The notes beneath the pieces were generated by a model, which was not told where the DNA came from, ran no database searches, and was given only the letters and a program-made list of their open reading frames with translations. The translations under genes were made by a program, and so were the position numbers. A stretch of 64,000 bases of DNA from Parabacteroides faecis (GTDB lineage: Bacteria > Bacteroidota > Bacteroidia > Bacteroidales > Tannerellaceae), in NCBI RefSeq assembly GCF_014647375.1, contig NZ_BMPB01000021.1, positions 1 to 64,000 on the forward strand, written 5' to 3'. Positions 9,251 through 17,821 of this stretch are shown in pieces. Each line of letters begins with the position of its first letter. Positions within the stretch are counted from its first letter, which is position 1.

Positions 9251-10557
9251 CACAAAATGAGATCGTAGCCCGTGCCTTATCGAATACAGGTATCGAGGCG
9301 TTGAATGAAATGCAGCAGGCCGTATTGGATGCCGGTACAACCAAAGATATGGTTTTGCTTAGTCCGACGGGATCAGGTAAAACCCTGGCATTCCTGTTGC
9401 CTTTGCTTACTACATTGACTGACGAGGAGAAAAAGATACAAGCGCTTATCATCGCTCCGTCGCGTGAACTGGCTTTACAGATAGAAACGGTATTCCGTTC
9501 TCTGGGTGCCGGATATAAGGTGAATTGCTGTTATGGCGGTCATCCGATCCGGACGGAAAAGAAGAGTCTGGAACATGCACCGACCGTATTGATCGGAACT
9601 CCGGGACGAATCCTCGACCATCTGGAACGGGGTAATATCGATTTGGATACTGTCCGGACACTGATTCTGGATGAGTTCGATAAGTCTCTGGAATTAGGCT
9701 TTCAGGATGAGATGAAAGAGATTCTGGCACACCTTCCGGGCGTGCGTCGCAGGGTGTTGACTTCGGCAACGGAAGCTGTCGAAATACCTCCTTTTACCGG
9801 TATTACGGCACCGGTACGTTTGTCATTCCTGACAGGTGTAAAGGAAGCGAAAGGTTTGACTTTGCGTATCGTGAAATCTCCGATCAAGGATAAACTGGAA
9901 ACGTTATACAAACTGTTGGGCGAATTGAAAGGCGAATCAGCTTTGGTATTCTGTAACCAGCGTGAGTCGGTGGAACGTGTCAGCAATTACCTGACCGAGA
10001 TGGGTGTGGATAATGAATATTTCCACGGAGGTATGGAGCAGCCGGAACGTGAACGGGCTTTGTCGCTTTTCCGTAATGGCAGTGCTTCTGTCTTTATTTC
10101 CACCGATCTGGCTTCCCGTGGACTGGATATTCCGGAAGTGAAGAATGTCATTCATTATCATCTCCCGATCAATGAAGAGGCGTTTATCCATCGAAACGGA
10201 CGAACGGCTCGTATGAATGCGGAAGGAAATGCCTTTATGATCTTGAACGAAGTGGAAACTGTCCCTGAATATATCCCCCGTGAACCGGATGAGTTTTTCC
10301 TGCCGGAGAAAGCCAAGAAGCCTCTTCGTTCGGAATGGGTGACACTGACGATCAACCGCGGTAAACGGGACAAGCTGAGTAAAAAGGATGTTGTCGGTTT
10401 CCTTTTCCAGAAAGGCGGTTTGGAGAAAGAGGATCTCGGCGTTGTCGAAGTAAAGGAAAGTTGTGCTTATGCGGCAGTAAAACGCGACAAGAAAGCAGAC
10501 TTACTGGCACGTATCCGTGAAGAGAAGATAAAGAATATGAAAGCGAAATTTGTATGA
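9247..10557 (+). CDS. DEAD-box RNA helicase with DbpA-like C-terminus
   Basis: A 436-residue helicase. Motif I is SPTGSGKT (about residues 39-46), motif Ia is PSRELALQ, motif III is TSAT and motif VI is HRNGRTAR. Motif II reads DEFD rather than DEAD. The last about 75 residues resemble the DbpA RNA-binding domain, which in E. coli directs the helicase to 23S rRNA, so a role in ribosome assembly is inferred. The gene overlaps its neighbours on both sides by 4 bp. Confidence 0.88.
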   Translation: MTQNEIVARALSNTGIEALNEMQQAVLDAGTTKDMVLLSPTGSGKTLAFLLPLLTTLTDEEKKIQALIIAPSRELALQIETVFRSLGAGYKVNCCYGGHPIRTEKKSLEHAPTVLIGTPGRILDHLERGNIDLDTVRTLILDEFDKSLELGFQDEMKEILAHLPGVRRRVLTSATEAVEIPPFTGITAPVRLSFLTGVKEAKGLTLRIVKSPIKDKLETLYKLLGELKGESALVFCNQRESVERVSNYLTEMGVDNEYFHGGMEQPERERALSLFRNGSASVFISTDLASRGLDIPEVKNVIHYHLPINEEAFIHRNGRTARMNAEGNAFMILNEVETVPEYIPREPDEFFLPEKAKKPLRSEWVTLTINRGKRDKLSKKDVVGFLFQKGGLEKEDLGVVEVKESCAYAAVKRDKKADLLARIREEKIKNMKAKFV

Positions 10558-11810
10558 GCATATTGATTAAAGAGGTAGAGCTGAATGGAGTAGCTACCGA
10601 TATTTATATAGAAAACAAATACATCAAACAGATAGGTGCAAACCTTCCTGTAACGGCCGATACTGTTATAGACGGTCGTCGTAAAGCCGTAGTTCCCGGT
10701 TTTGTGAATACACATGGTCATGCTGCAATGACTTTGTTTCGTGGTTTTGGCGACGATATGCCGCTGATGCCCTGGTTAGAAGAAAAAATATGGCCTAACG
10801 AAGCCAAGCTGACAAAAGAGGATGTTTATTGGGGAGCCAAACTAGCTTGTCTGGAAATGATAAAAAGCGGGACAACCACTTTCTTTGATATGTACCATAA
10901 GTTTCATGCAACCGCAGAGGCTGTGGAAGAGATGGGTATCAGAGCTAATATTTCCAGTGCCTGTTTCGACCAGTTTAAACCGGAGTTGACGGAGAAAAGT
11001 AAACAAACAATCCAAAAACTATATAATGAAATGGATCGTTACAGCAAGCGGATACATTTTTCGATAGGTCCGCACGCTATTTATACCGTTTCCGGCGAAT
11101 TACTGCAGTGGGCGGATGCTTTTGCACGGGAACACAATGTTTTGATCCAGCTACATCTGGCGGAAACAGAAGGTGAAGTGGAAAACTCCGTGAAGAACTT
11201 CGGATTGACACCTGTCCGCTATTTATATAAGTTGGGAGTGTTGTCTCCCCGCTTGTTGATCTCCCACGGCATTTATGTCGATGACGATGAAATTCGTATG
11301 TTGGCAGACCATGAGGTAAAAGTGGCACATAATCCGGCATCCAATATGAAACTGGCTTCCGGTATGCACTTTAAGTTCCAGGAGATGCGTGAGGCAGGTA
11401 TTTTGGTTGGATTGGGAACGGACGGTTGTTCGTCATCCAATAATCTCGATATGATAGAGGCAATGAAGCTGGCTTCTTTATTGGGAAAGGTTTGGAGAAA
11501 AGACCCTGAAGCCGTTACTGCCGACGAGATATTCCAGTCTGCGACAGTCAATGGAGCAGCTATTGCTAACCTAAAGGCAGGAAAAATAGCTGAAGGCTAT
11601 CTGGCCGATCTTTCTTTGATCGATTTGAATATGCCTGCATTTACACCGAATTTCAATTTCATATCCAATCTGGTCTATGCGGCTAACGGAAATTGTATCG
11701 ATACGGTGATCTGTGACGGAAAAGTCTTGATGCAGAATAGAAAGGTTCCGGGTGAAGACGAGATTATGGAGCGGGCTGCCCAAATAGCTTATAACTTAAT
11801 TAAACGATAA
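10554..11810 (+). CDS. Amidohydrolase, MtaD-like (methylthioadenosine/SAH deaminase family)
   Basis: A 418-residue metal-dependent hydrolase of the cytosine-deaminase/TRZ-ATZ group. The metal-binding pattern NTHGHAAMTLFRG (about residues 52-64), a helical lid with PLMPWLEE, the histidine strand QLHLAETEGE near 198-207 and GTDGCSSSNNLD near 285-296 are all visible. The family deaminates S-adenosylhomocysteine, methylthioadenosine or related adenosines. The purine nucleoside phosphorylase gene directly downstream supports a nucleoside-salvage role. The exact substrate is inferred. Confidence 0.85.
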   Translation: MSILIKEVELNGVATDIYIENKYIKQIGANLPVTADTVIDGRRKAVVPGFVNTHGHAAMTLFRGFGDDMPLMPWLEEKIWPNEAKLTKEDVYWGAKLACLEMIKSGTTTFFDMYHKFHATAEAVEEMGIRANISSACFDQFKPELTEKSKQTIQKLYNEMDRYSKRIHFSIGPHAIYTVSGELLQWADAFAREHNVLIQLHLAETEGEVENSVKNFGLTPVRYLYKLGVLSPRLLISHGIYVDDDEIRMLADHEVKVAHNPASNMKLASGMHFKFQEMREAGILVGLGTDGCSSSNNLDMIEAMKLASLLGKVWRKDPEAVTADEIFQSATVNGAAIANLKAGKIAEGYLADLSLIDLNMPAFTPNFNFISNLVYAANGNCIDTVICDGKVLMQNRKVPGEDEIMERAAQIAYNLIKR

Positions 11811-11813
11811 ATT

Positions 11814-12641
11814 ATGAATCTGAGTTATACGAACGAACAATATCAGGAAGCGGCAGCATTTATAGCCGCGCGTATCACCGGCAATCCGGAGACAGCCATT
11901 ATCCTGGGTAGCGGATTGGGCTCTTTGGCTGACCGGATAGAGGAGGCTATCGTGATCCCTTATGCCGAAATACCTCATTTCATGCATTCGACGGCTGCAG
12001 GACATAAAGGTAATTTTATCTGTGGAAAGTTAGGCGGAAAGCAAGTACTCGCTATGCAGGGACGCTTCCATTATTATGAAGGATATTCGATGCAGCAGGT
12101 TACTTTTCCTGTTCGCGTGATGAAACTGTTGGGGATAAAGAATTTATTGGTATCGAATGCGGCAGGCGGTATAAACAATACGTTCAAAGTAGGTGACCTG
12201 ATGATTATCCGCGACCATATCAATATGATGCCGAATCCGTTGATCGGTCCGAATAATGAACTGTTCGGAACCCGCTTCCCGGATATGACACGTGCTTATG
12301 ACCGCGAGTTTATCTGTGCGATAGAAGAGATTGCCGCTTCACATGCTATACCTTTAAAGAAAGGTGTATATGTCGGATTGACCGGTCCGTCTTTTGAGAC
12401 ACCTTCCGAATATGCTTTTTATGGTCGGGTAGGAGGCGATGCTATCGGCATGAGTACGGTTCCTGAAGTTATTGTAGCACGTCATGCCGGATTGAGAGTG
12501 TTCGGTATGTCGGTTATCACGAATGAAGGATATCATTTTGCAGACGATTTTGTGAACGACGGCGCTGATGTGATCGTTGCTGCCAATAAAGCAGCAGCTG
12601 TAATGACTACTTTGTTCAGTGAACTGGTTTCCCGCATCTGA
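11814..12641 (+). CDS. Purine nucleoside phosphorylase, trimeric type (PNP/MTAP family)
   Basis: A 275-residue enzyme that splits purine nucleosides with phosphate to give the free base and ribose-1-phosphate. The phosphate-binding [10 protein letters not shown] is near residues 25-34 and the catalytic-loop region [11 protein letters not shown] near 63-73. The SNAAGGIN strand is near 116-123 and [12 protein letters not shown] near 213-224. It begins 3 bp after the amidohydrolase stop and closes the operon. Confidence 0.93.
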   Translation: MNLSYTNEQYQEAAAFIAARITGNPETAIILGSGLGSLADRIEEAIVIPYAEIPHFMHSTAAGHKGNFICGKLGGKQVLAMQGRFHYYEGYSMQQVTFPVRVMKLLGIKNLLVSNAAGGINNTFKVGDLMIIRDHINMMPNPLIGPNNELFGTRFPDMTRAYDREFICAIEEIAASHAIPLKKGVYVGLTGPSFETPSEYAFYGRVGGDAIGMSTVPEVIVARHAGLRVFGMSVITNEGYHFADDFVNDGADVIVAANKAAAVMTTLFSELVSRI

Positions 12642-12736
12642 ATTTTTTTTCAGAGTGAAACTCACTGTATTAAAATAAGATAGGAAATTGAACGGGTTGG
12701 GAAGGAAAAAATAGTATAAAAAAAGTATCTTCCGGT

Positions 12737-12767
12737 TTTGGAAAATAAAAAAATACCTATATCTTTG
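12737..12767 (+). promoter_or_regulatory. Promoter of the tRNA cluster
   Basis: TTTG at 12737-12740, 19 bp spacer, TATCTTTG at 12760-12767. This is an exact match to the Bacteroidetes primary-sigma promoter. The first tRNA starts 11 bp downstream of the -7 box, so processing at its 5' end is short. Confidence 0.85.
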
Positions 12768-12778
12768 CACCCGTTATC

Positions 12779-12851
12779 GCGAAAGTAGCTCAGTTGGTAG
12801 AGCATAACCTTGCCAAGGTTAGGGTCGCGGGTTCGAGTCCCGTCTTTCGCT
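12779..12851 (+). tRNA. tRNA-Gly (GCC)
   Basis: The acceptor stem GCGAAAG pairs with CTTTCGC. The anticodon arm TAACC-loop-GGTTA presents GCC at 12812-12814. The T arm contains GGTTCGAGTCC. The CCA end is not encoded. It is the first of three clustered tRNAs. Confidence 0.95.
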
Positions 12852-12900
12852 CACAGATAATAAGAGCGGTAAGAGGCCGCCTTTTTTATATAATGGAAAT

Positions 12901-12985
12901 GCCCAGGTGGCGGAATTGGTAGACGCGCACGTTTCAGGTGCGTGTGTCGCAAGGCGTGCAGGTTCGAGTCCTGTTCTGGGCACCA
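12901..12985 (+). tRNA. tRNA-Leu (CAG)
   Basis: The acceptor stem GCCCAGG pairs with TCTGGGC, with one G-T pair. The anticodon stem CACGT/GCGTG gives a loop with CAG. A long variable arm follows, as expected for leucine tRNAs, and CCA is encoded at 12983-12985. Confidence 0.95.
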
Positions 12986-12988
12986 TTG

Positions 12989-13072
12989 GCGCGGATGGTG
13001 AAATTGGTAGACACGCTACTTTGAGGGGGTAGTGCCGGTTACGGTGTGTGAGTTCGAATCTCATTCCGCGCA
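12989..13072 (+). tRNA. tRNA-Leu (GAG)
   Basis: The acceptor stem GCGCGGA pairs with TCCGCGC. The anticodon stem CTACT/GGTAG presents GAG at 13023-13025. There is a long variable arm and no encoded CCA. It starts 3 bp after the previous tRNA. Confidence 0.95.
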
Positions 13073-13275
13073 CATTTACTTTAAACTTCTGAATATCAAA
13101 ATCTTATTTTACTTCTCTTGTATTATTCATATAAATCTTATTTTTTGAGTTATTCTATATAAGTCATTTGTTTTTATCTGTAACAAATTTTCTGTTATGC
13201 TTCTTGTTTTTTGAAATAGGAACAATAGGACACTTTTAGGGTGATATGTAGCATATTAGAATACATTGATACAGT

Positions 13276-13283
13276 TATATTTG
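13276..13283 (+). promoter_or_regulatory. Probable -7 box upstream of the AraC regulator
   Basis: TATATTTG fits TAnnTTTG and lies 26 bp before the ATG at 13310. A -33 box is not clear. The rest of the 237-bp gap after the tRNAs (13073-13309) is AT-rich with no other feature seen. Confidence 0.5.
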
Positions 13284-13309
13284 CATGGAAGTGATAATTC
13301 TATGTAGAT

Positions 13310-14227
13310 ATGGAAAGAGAAAATACAATTCGACAAGTGGGTATAAATGACATCCTGGATGCCAGTGAAAGAATCAATGCCGGTATCACGTATACTGATA
13401 AAGACATTATTGTAATAGAACACTTGGAAGATATGACGGAACGCGGATCTGTCAAGTTATCGAAAGATATGATTATGATAATCGCCTGTCTGGAAGGAAA
13501 AATGCAGGTCAATTTGAATGCTAAACTCTATACGCTCCATCCGTATGAAGTTTTAATTTGCAAACCTAATATTATTTTATATGATCATGAAAACAGGACT
13601 TCTTTCAGGGGGAATGCAGTATGTCTTTCTACCCGCATTCTCCAAAGTCTCTTGCATTATGGGAGTGATATTTGGAACAGATTTTTTCAGTTCAATCAAA
13701 ATCCGGTCATTTGCATAGGAGAGGAGAGCCTGCAGTTGTTTTCCCTATATTCTGAGATCATGCGTTTAAGATTAAAATTTCCTCAGCGATCTTATCATAA
13801 AGAGGTTATGACTACTTTTATGCGGGCTATTATCTATGAGTTGCTGGCTGATTTGGACCATAATACGATTGAAACACCCCCAACTTCTATGAAACAGGGA
13901 GATATCTTATTCAAGAAATTTATAGAAATACTGGCAAACAGTGAAATAAAGCAGCGTAATCTGAGCCATTATGCCGATAGGTTATTCGTTACTTCCAAAT
14001 ATCTATCGACTGTAAGTAAAAAGGTTAGTGGAAGAACTGCTATGGATTGGATCAATGAATATGTCACAGACGATATTCAGCATTTCCTGACACATACCGA
14101 TAAATCTATCAAAGAAATTTCTGAATACCTGGAGTTTACCAACATATCTTTTTTTGGAAAATATGTGAAGGCCCATCTGGGTTGTTCTCCGAAAGAGTTT
14201 CGTAAACAGTTGGGTTATAAAAAATGA
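13310..14227 (+). CDS. AraC family transcriptional regulator
   Basis: A 305-residue protein with a cupin-type sensor half and a C-terminal AraC double helix-turn-helix (about residues 200-300). The end motif NISFFGKYVKAHLGCSPKEFR is of the usual type, although the segment before it (ISEYLEFTN) is somewhat divergent. It precedes the fatty-acid-like cluster on the same strand with a 120-bp gap. It may regulate that cluster, but no operator was identified. Confidence 0.83.
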   Translation: MERENTIRQVGINDILDASERINAGITYTDKDIIVIEHLEDMTERGSVKLSKDMIMIIACLEGKMQVNLNAKLYTLHPYEVLICKPNIILYDHENRTSFRGNAVCLSTRILQSLLHYGSDIWNRFFQFNQNPVICIGEESLQLFSLYSEIMRLRLKFPQRSYHKEVMTTFMRAIIYELLADLDHNTIETPPTSMKQGDILFKKFIEILANSEIKQRNLSHYADRLFVTSKYLSTVSKKVSGRTAMDWINEYVTDDIQHFLTHTDKSIKEISEYLEFTNISFFGKYVKAHLGCSPKEFRKQLGYKK

Positions 14228-14347
14228 GTTCGTCTTTCAATAAACTTTCCCGAAAATATTCTTAAATTCTCCAATACTGGTGGATTAGTCGCAGCTATTT
14301 TTACTCGCTTTGCAATTAGGAAAACCTTTCATAGTTTTACTCTCGTT

Positions 14348-15484
14348 ATGAAAATTGTCAATGTGAAAAAGGTTGGGACGAAACACGAAATGGACGATTT
14401 CGTGAAGTTTACAGGCTGGTTGTATACCGGCTGCCAATACTATGTTCCCGACTTGGATATGGATATTCGCGAGGCTTTCGATCCACGTAAGAATGCGGGA
14501 TTGGAATTTTCCGATATACAACCTTTCATTGCATACGATGAAGAAGGGAAACCTGTGGGCCGCATAGCAGGTATTATCAACCATCATGCCAACGAGAAAT
14601 GGCAAAAGAAGAATGTCCGGTTTGGATTCATTGATTTTATTGATGACCCGGCTGTGTCGGCTGCTTTGCTGAAAGCTGTGGAAGAATGGGGCAAAGAGAG
14701 AGGTATGGATTATATACAAGGGCCGATGGGGATCTTCGATTTCGATAAGGAAGGTATGCTTATCGAGGATTTTGACAAACTGGGGTCGATGATTGCAATA
14801 TATAACTATCCTTACTATCCCAAGCATATGGAGGCCTTGGGTTATGAGAAAGAGGTCGACTGGGTGCAGGTATGTATTGAAGTCCCTGAAGAAGTCCCTC
14901 CTAAATATGCCCGTGTGGCCGGGTTAGCAAAAGAGATGTTCGGATTGCATGTCAAAAAGTTGACTAATACTGATATTTCAGAACTTGGATATGGAAAAAA
15001 GGTATTTGACCTGCTGAATGTGGCTTATGCGCCTCTCTTCGGTTATACGGAATTGTCGGATAAACAGATTGATTTGTATATCAAACGATATCTGCCGCTG
15101 GTTGATAAGCAATTGTTGCCTGTCATAGAGAATGAAAACGGTGAAGTGGTAGGCGTGGCAATAACGATGGGCAGTTTATCGCATGCGTTGCAAAAAACAA
15201 AAGGGAAACTTTTCCCTTTTGGATGGTATCATCTTGTTCGTGCTTTGAAATGGAAAAAGGAAGAGAAAGCGGAACTGCTTTTAATGGCTGTGCGTCCTGA
15301 CTATCAGGGATTGGGCGTGAATGCACTGTTTTTTGATGACCTTATACCAATCTATAATAAACACCACTTTAAATGGGCGGAAACTGGTCCTCAACTGGAG
15401 GACAATATCAGGGAACTGACGCAATGGAAACCTCTGAACCCAACTTTCATAAAGAGAAGGCGATGCTATAAAAAGAAATTATAA
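14348..15484 (+). CDS. GNAT-type acyltransferase, first gene of lipid-like cluster
   Basis: A 378-residue protein that looks like a GNAT-fold N-acyl/acetyltransferase. It has an N-terminal region with FIAYDEEGKPVGRIAGI (about residues 59-75) and a C-terminal acetyl-CoA-type segment LLLMAVRPDYQGLGVNALFF (about 314-333). It has no signal peptide. It lies 6 bp before the ketosynthase gene, so it is likely co-transcribed. In this context it could move an acyl chain from ACP to an amine or alcohol acceptor; this is inference. The substrate is unknown. Confidence 0.65.
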   Translation: MKIVNVKKVGTKHEMDDFVKFTGWLYTGCQYYVPDLDMDIREAFDPRKNAGLEFSDIQPFIAYDEEGKPVGRIAGIINHHANEKWQKKNVRFGFIDFIDDPAVSAALLKAVEEWGKERGMDYIQGPMGIFDFDKEGMLIEDFDKLGSMIAIYNYPYYPKHMEALGYEKEVDWVQVCIEVPEEVPPKYARVAGLAKEMFGLHVKKLTNTDISELGYGKKVFDLLNVAYAPLFGYTELSDKQIDLYIKRYLPLVDKQLLPVIENENGEVVGVAITMGSLSHALQKTKGKLFPFGWYHLVRALKWKKEEKAELLLMAVRPDYQGLGVNALFFDDLIPIYNKHHFKWAETGPQLEDNIRELTQWKPLNPTFIKRRRCYKKKL

Positions 15485-15490
15485 ACGAAA

Positions 15491-16720
15491 ATGACAATTA
15501 TGGAAAGAAAAGTAGTGATAACGGGCATGGGTATATGGTCGTGCCTGGGAAAGACACTCGAAGATGTACGCGATTCGCTTTATGGCGGCAAGAGCGGTAT
15601 CGTTTTCAGTCAGGAACGTAAAGAGGCCGGATTCCGTTCTGCTTTATGTGCCGATATCGAACTGCCTGACCTTAAGCCGTTCATTCCTCGTAATTTACGA
15701 CAGTTTATGCCTGAAGAAGCACAATATGCTTATATGGCAACGCGTTCGGCCCTGGAAAATGCAAAACTGGATCAGGATTATATCGACAGCCATGAGGTAG
15801 GCATTATTTATGGAAACGATTCTGTAGCCGAAGCTACCATGCATGCGCTAGATAAGTTTCGTGAATTCAAGGATACATCCGCTTGCGGTAGTGGTGCCAT
15901 CTTTCAGTCGATGAACTCCACCGTGTCGATGAATCTTGCGTGCCTGTTCAAATTGCGTGGCATTAATCTGACAGCTTCTGCTGCCTGTGCTTCCGGTTCC
16001 CATGCGATAGGATTGGCACATACTCTTATACGTAGCGGATTACAGGATTGTATTATATGTGGAGGTGCCCAGGAGGCCAACTTATACAGTGTGGCTTCGT
16101 TCGATGGTATTCAGTCGTTTTCCATGCGTGAAGACGAACCCGCAAAAGCTTGTTGCCCGTTCGATCGTCACCGTGACGGCCTGGTACCTGGCGGTGGTGC
16201 AGCAACAGTGATAATCGAAAGTTATGAACATGCTGTTAAGCGGGGTGCACCCATATTAGCAGAAATAGTAAGCTGGGGATTTTCAGGTAACGGTGACCAT
16301 ATCTCTACTCCGAATATATCCGGTCCTGCACGTTCACTGGAATTATGCTTGAAAAACGGCAATATGACTCCACATCAGATAGGCTATATCAATGCCCATG
16401 CTACTTCTACACGTATCGGTGACAGCAGGGAGGCTTTGGCTATAGCTCATATATTCGGTGATTACAAAGTGCCGGTAACTTCCACCAAGAGCCAGACGGG
16501 ACACGAAATGTGGATGGCGGGTACCAGCGAACTGATCTATTCGATGCTGATGATGAAAAATGGTTTTATTGCAGGAAACATCAATTTCGTGAATCCTGAC
16601 GAAGAGACGGCCTGTATCAATGTAGTGCCGGAGACACGTGAAGAAAATTTTGACGTATTCCTTTCCAACTCATTCGGGTTCGGTGGAACAAACTCGACTC
16701 TCATTGTAAAAAACATATAG
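15491..16720 (+). CDS. Beta-ketoacyl-ACP synthase (FabF-like)
   Basis: A 409-residue condensing enzyme. The catalytic Cys lies in SAACASGSHAIG (about residues 162-173). The two histidines are in NAHATSTRIGD (about 302-312) and SQTGHEMWMAG (about 336-346). This Cys-His-His triad shows that it is an active elongating synthase rather than a chain-length factor. It extends an acyl-ACP by two carbons. An alternative ATG is at 15500. The neighbours supply ACP, dehydratases and a ketoreductase, so together they form a nearly complete elongation module separate from housekeeping fatty-acid synthesis. Confidence 0.9.
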   Translation: MTIMERKVVITGMGIWSCLGKTLEDVRDSLYGGKSGIVFSQERKEAGFRSALCADIELPDLKPFIPRNLRQFMPEEAQYAYMATRSALENAKLDQDYIDSHEVGIIYGNDSVAEATMHALDKFREFKDTSACGSGAIFQSMNSTVSMNLACLFKLRGINLTASAACASGSHAIGLAHTLIRSGLQDCIICGGAQEANLYSVASFDGIQSFSMREDEPAKACCPFDRHRDGLVPGGGAATVIIESYEHAVKRGAPILAEIVSWGFSGNGDHISTPNISGPARSLELCLKNGNMTPHQIGYINAHATSTRIGDSREALAIAHIFGDYKVPVTSTKSQTGHEMWMAGTSELIYSMLMMKNGFIAGNINFVNPDEETACINVVPETREENFDVFLSNSFGFGGTNSTLIVKNI

Positions 16721-16746
16721 TAAACAAACTGATAAAATATATTATT

Positions 16747-16998
16747 ATGGCACGTGAAGACATTACAAAACAGGTAAATGCTATACTGGCAGAAGAATTT
16801 GAAGTTGATCCGACTCTTTTTACACCGGATGCTAATGTGAAAGATACGCTCTCCCTGGACAGCCTCAGTCTGGTTGATCTGGTGGCTATTATCCAACAGA
16901 CCTATAAAATAAAGATCCCGGCAACTGATTTACGGGAGATTCAGACTTTTGATAATCTGTATGACTATATAGAGTCACATTTCGGGCAGAATGGTTAA
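16747..16998 (+). CDS. Acyl carrier protein
   Basis: An 83-residue acidic protein. The phosphopantetheine attachment serine lies in LSLDSLSLVDLV (about residues 35-46). It carries the growing acyl chain for the neighbouring ketosynthase, dehydratases and reductase. Its 3' end overlaps the next gene by 8 bp, which supports coupled expression. Confidence 0.9.
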   Translation: MAREDITKQVNAILAEEFEVDPTLFTPDANVKDTLSLDSLSLVDLVAIIQQTYKIKIPATDLREIQTFDNLYDYIESHFGQNG

Positions 16999-17416
16999 TG
17001 AAGATATAAAGAATCTGATCCCGCAACGCGATCCTATCATGATGGTTGATAAACTGATAGATGTAGATGGAGATGTGGCGGTAACTTCGCTTACAGTCAG
17101 AGATGATAACTATTTCATAGACGAGAATGGCCTGCTTGCCGAACCGGGACTTATCGAACATATAGCCCAGTCGGCTTCAGCATTTGCAGGGTACAGAGCT
17201 ATGGCTTCTGGAGCTGTTATTCCTCCTGTGGGATATATAGGTGAAGTGAAAAGGTTTCATTGTTATCGTCGTCCATATGTAGATGATGAATTGCGTACTG
17301 TTATCACCATGGGTACAGAGATAGCCGGTGTGACTGTCATCACCGGTGAAATCCGTCTTGGGGATGAGATAATAGCCGATACGCAAATGAAGATTTTCAT
17401 AGAGAAAAATAGTTGA
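16991..17416 (+). CDS. Hotdog-fold 3-hydroxyacyl-ACP dehydratase (ApeP-like)
   Basis: A 141-residue hotdog protein with IPQRDPIMMVDKLID near residues 9-23 and LAEPGLIEHIAQSASAFAGY near 44-63. The second stretch resembles the FabZ-type catalytic helix, with Glu and His (IEHIAQ) available. The form resembles dehydratases of aryl-polyene clusters. It is the first of two adjacent hotdog proteins, overlapping the ACP gene by 8 bp. Confidence 0.75.
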   Translation: MVNEDIKNLIPQRDPIMMVDKLIDVDGDVAVTSLTVRDDNYFIDENGLLAEPGLIEHIAQSASAFAGYRAMASGAVIPPVGYIGEVKRFHCYRRPYVDDELRTVITMGTEIAGVTVITGEIRLGDEIIADTQMKIFIEKNS

Positions 17417-17430
17417 TCTACAGAGTTGTT

Positions 17431-17811
17431 ATGTTACTTGAAAATAAATATTACAAGATAGTCGATAGCTGTGGTGAAGGATTGAATGCCGTTTTTCGTA
17501 TTGTCCTTTTACCTGATTGTGATGTTTATCGCGGTCATTTTCCTGGAAATCAGGTATGTCCCGGAGTTTGTAATATCCAGACCATCAAGGAATGTGTTAT
17601 GCAGTTGACGGAGGAAAAACTACTGATCGGCACTATAAAGCAATGTCGCATGACAGCAGTTGCTTCACCTGTCGTTTGTCCGGAGGTAAATGTGACGATC
17701 ACTGTTCTGCCTATCGACAGGGGATTCACCGTCACGGCCGCAATAACCGATACGGAAAGGACGTATATGGAGTACAAGGGAGATATGATTGTAGATAGTA
17801 TTCTACCTTAA
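17431..17811 (+). CDS. Hotdog-fold dehydratase, FabZ/FabA-like
   Basis: A 126-residue protein if the ATG at 17431 is used. An in-frame TTG at 17413 overlaps the stop of the previous gene. The stretch VYRGHFPGNQVCPGVCNIQ (about residues 30-48) matches the FabZ GHFPGxPxxPGV active-site pattern, with the catalytic His in GHFP. It probably dehydrates 3-hydroxyacyl-ACP together with, or as partner of, the preceding hotdog protein. Confidence 0.75.
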   Translation: MLLENKYYKIVDSCGEGLNAVFRIVLLPDCDVYRGHFPGNQVCPGVCNIQTIKECVMQLTEEKLLIGTIKQCRMTAVASPVVCPEVNVTITVLPIDRGFTVTAAITDTERTYMEYKGDMIVDSILP

Positions 17812-17821
17812 AGAATAAAGA

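Noticed and set aside
12779-13072. tRNA cluster as the element's attachment site
   Set aside because: It is about 16 kb from the first accessory gene, with ordinary chromosomal genes between. No repeated tRNA 3' end was noticed near the element.
12819-13073. Leftward frame over the tRNA cluster
   Set aside because: It is the antisense of three clear tRNA genes; its apparent text is a known artefact of tRNA regions.
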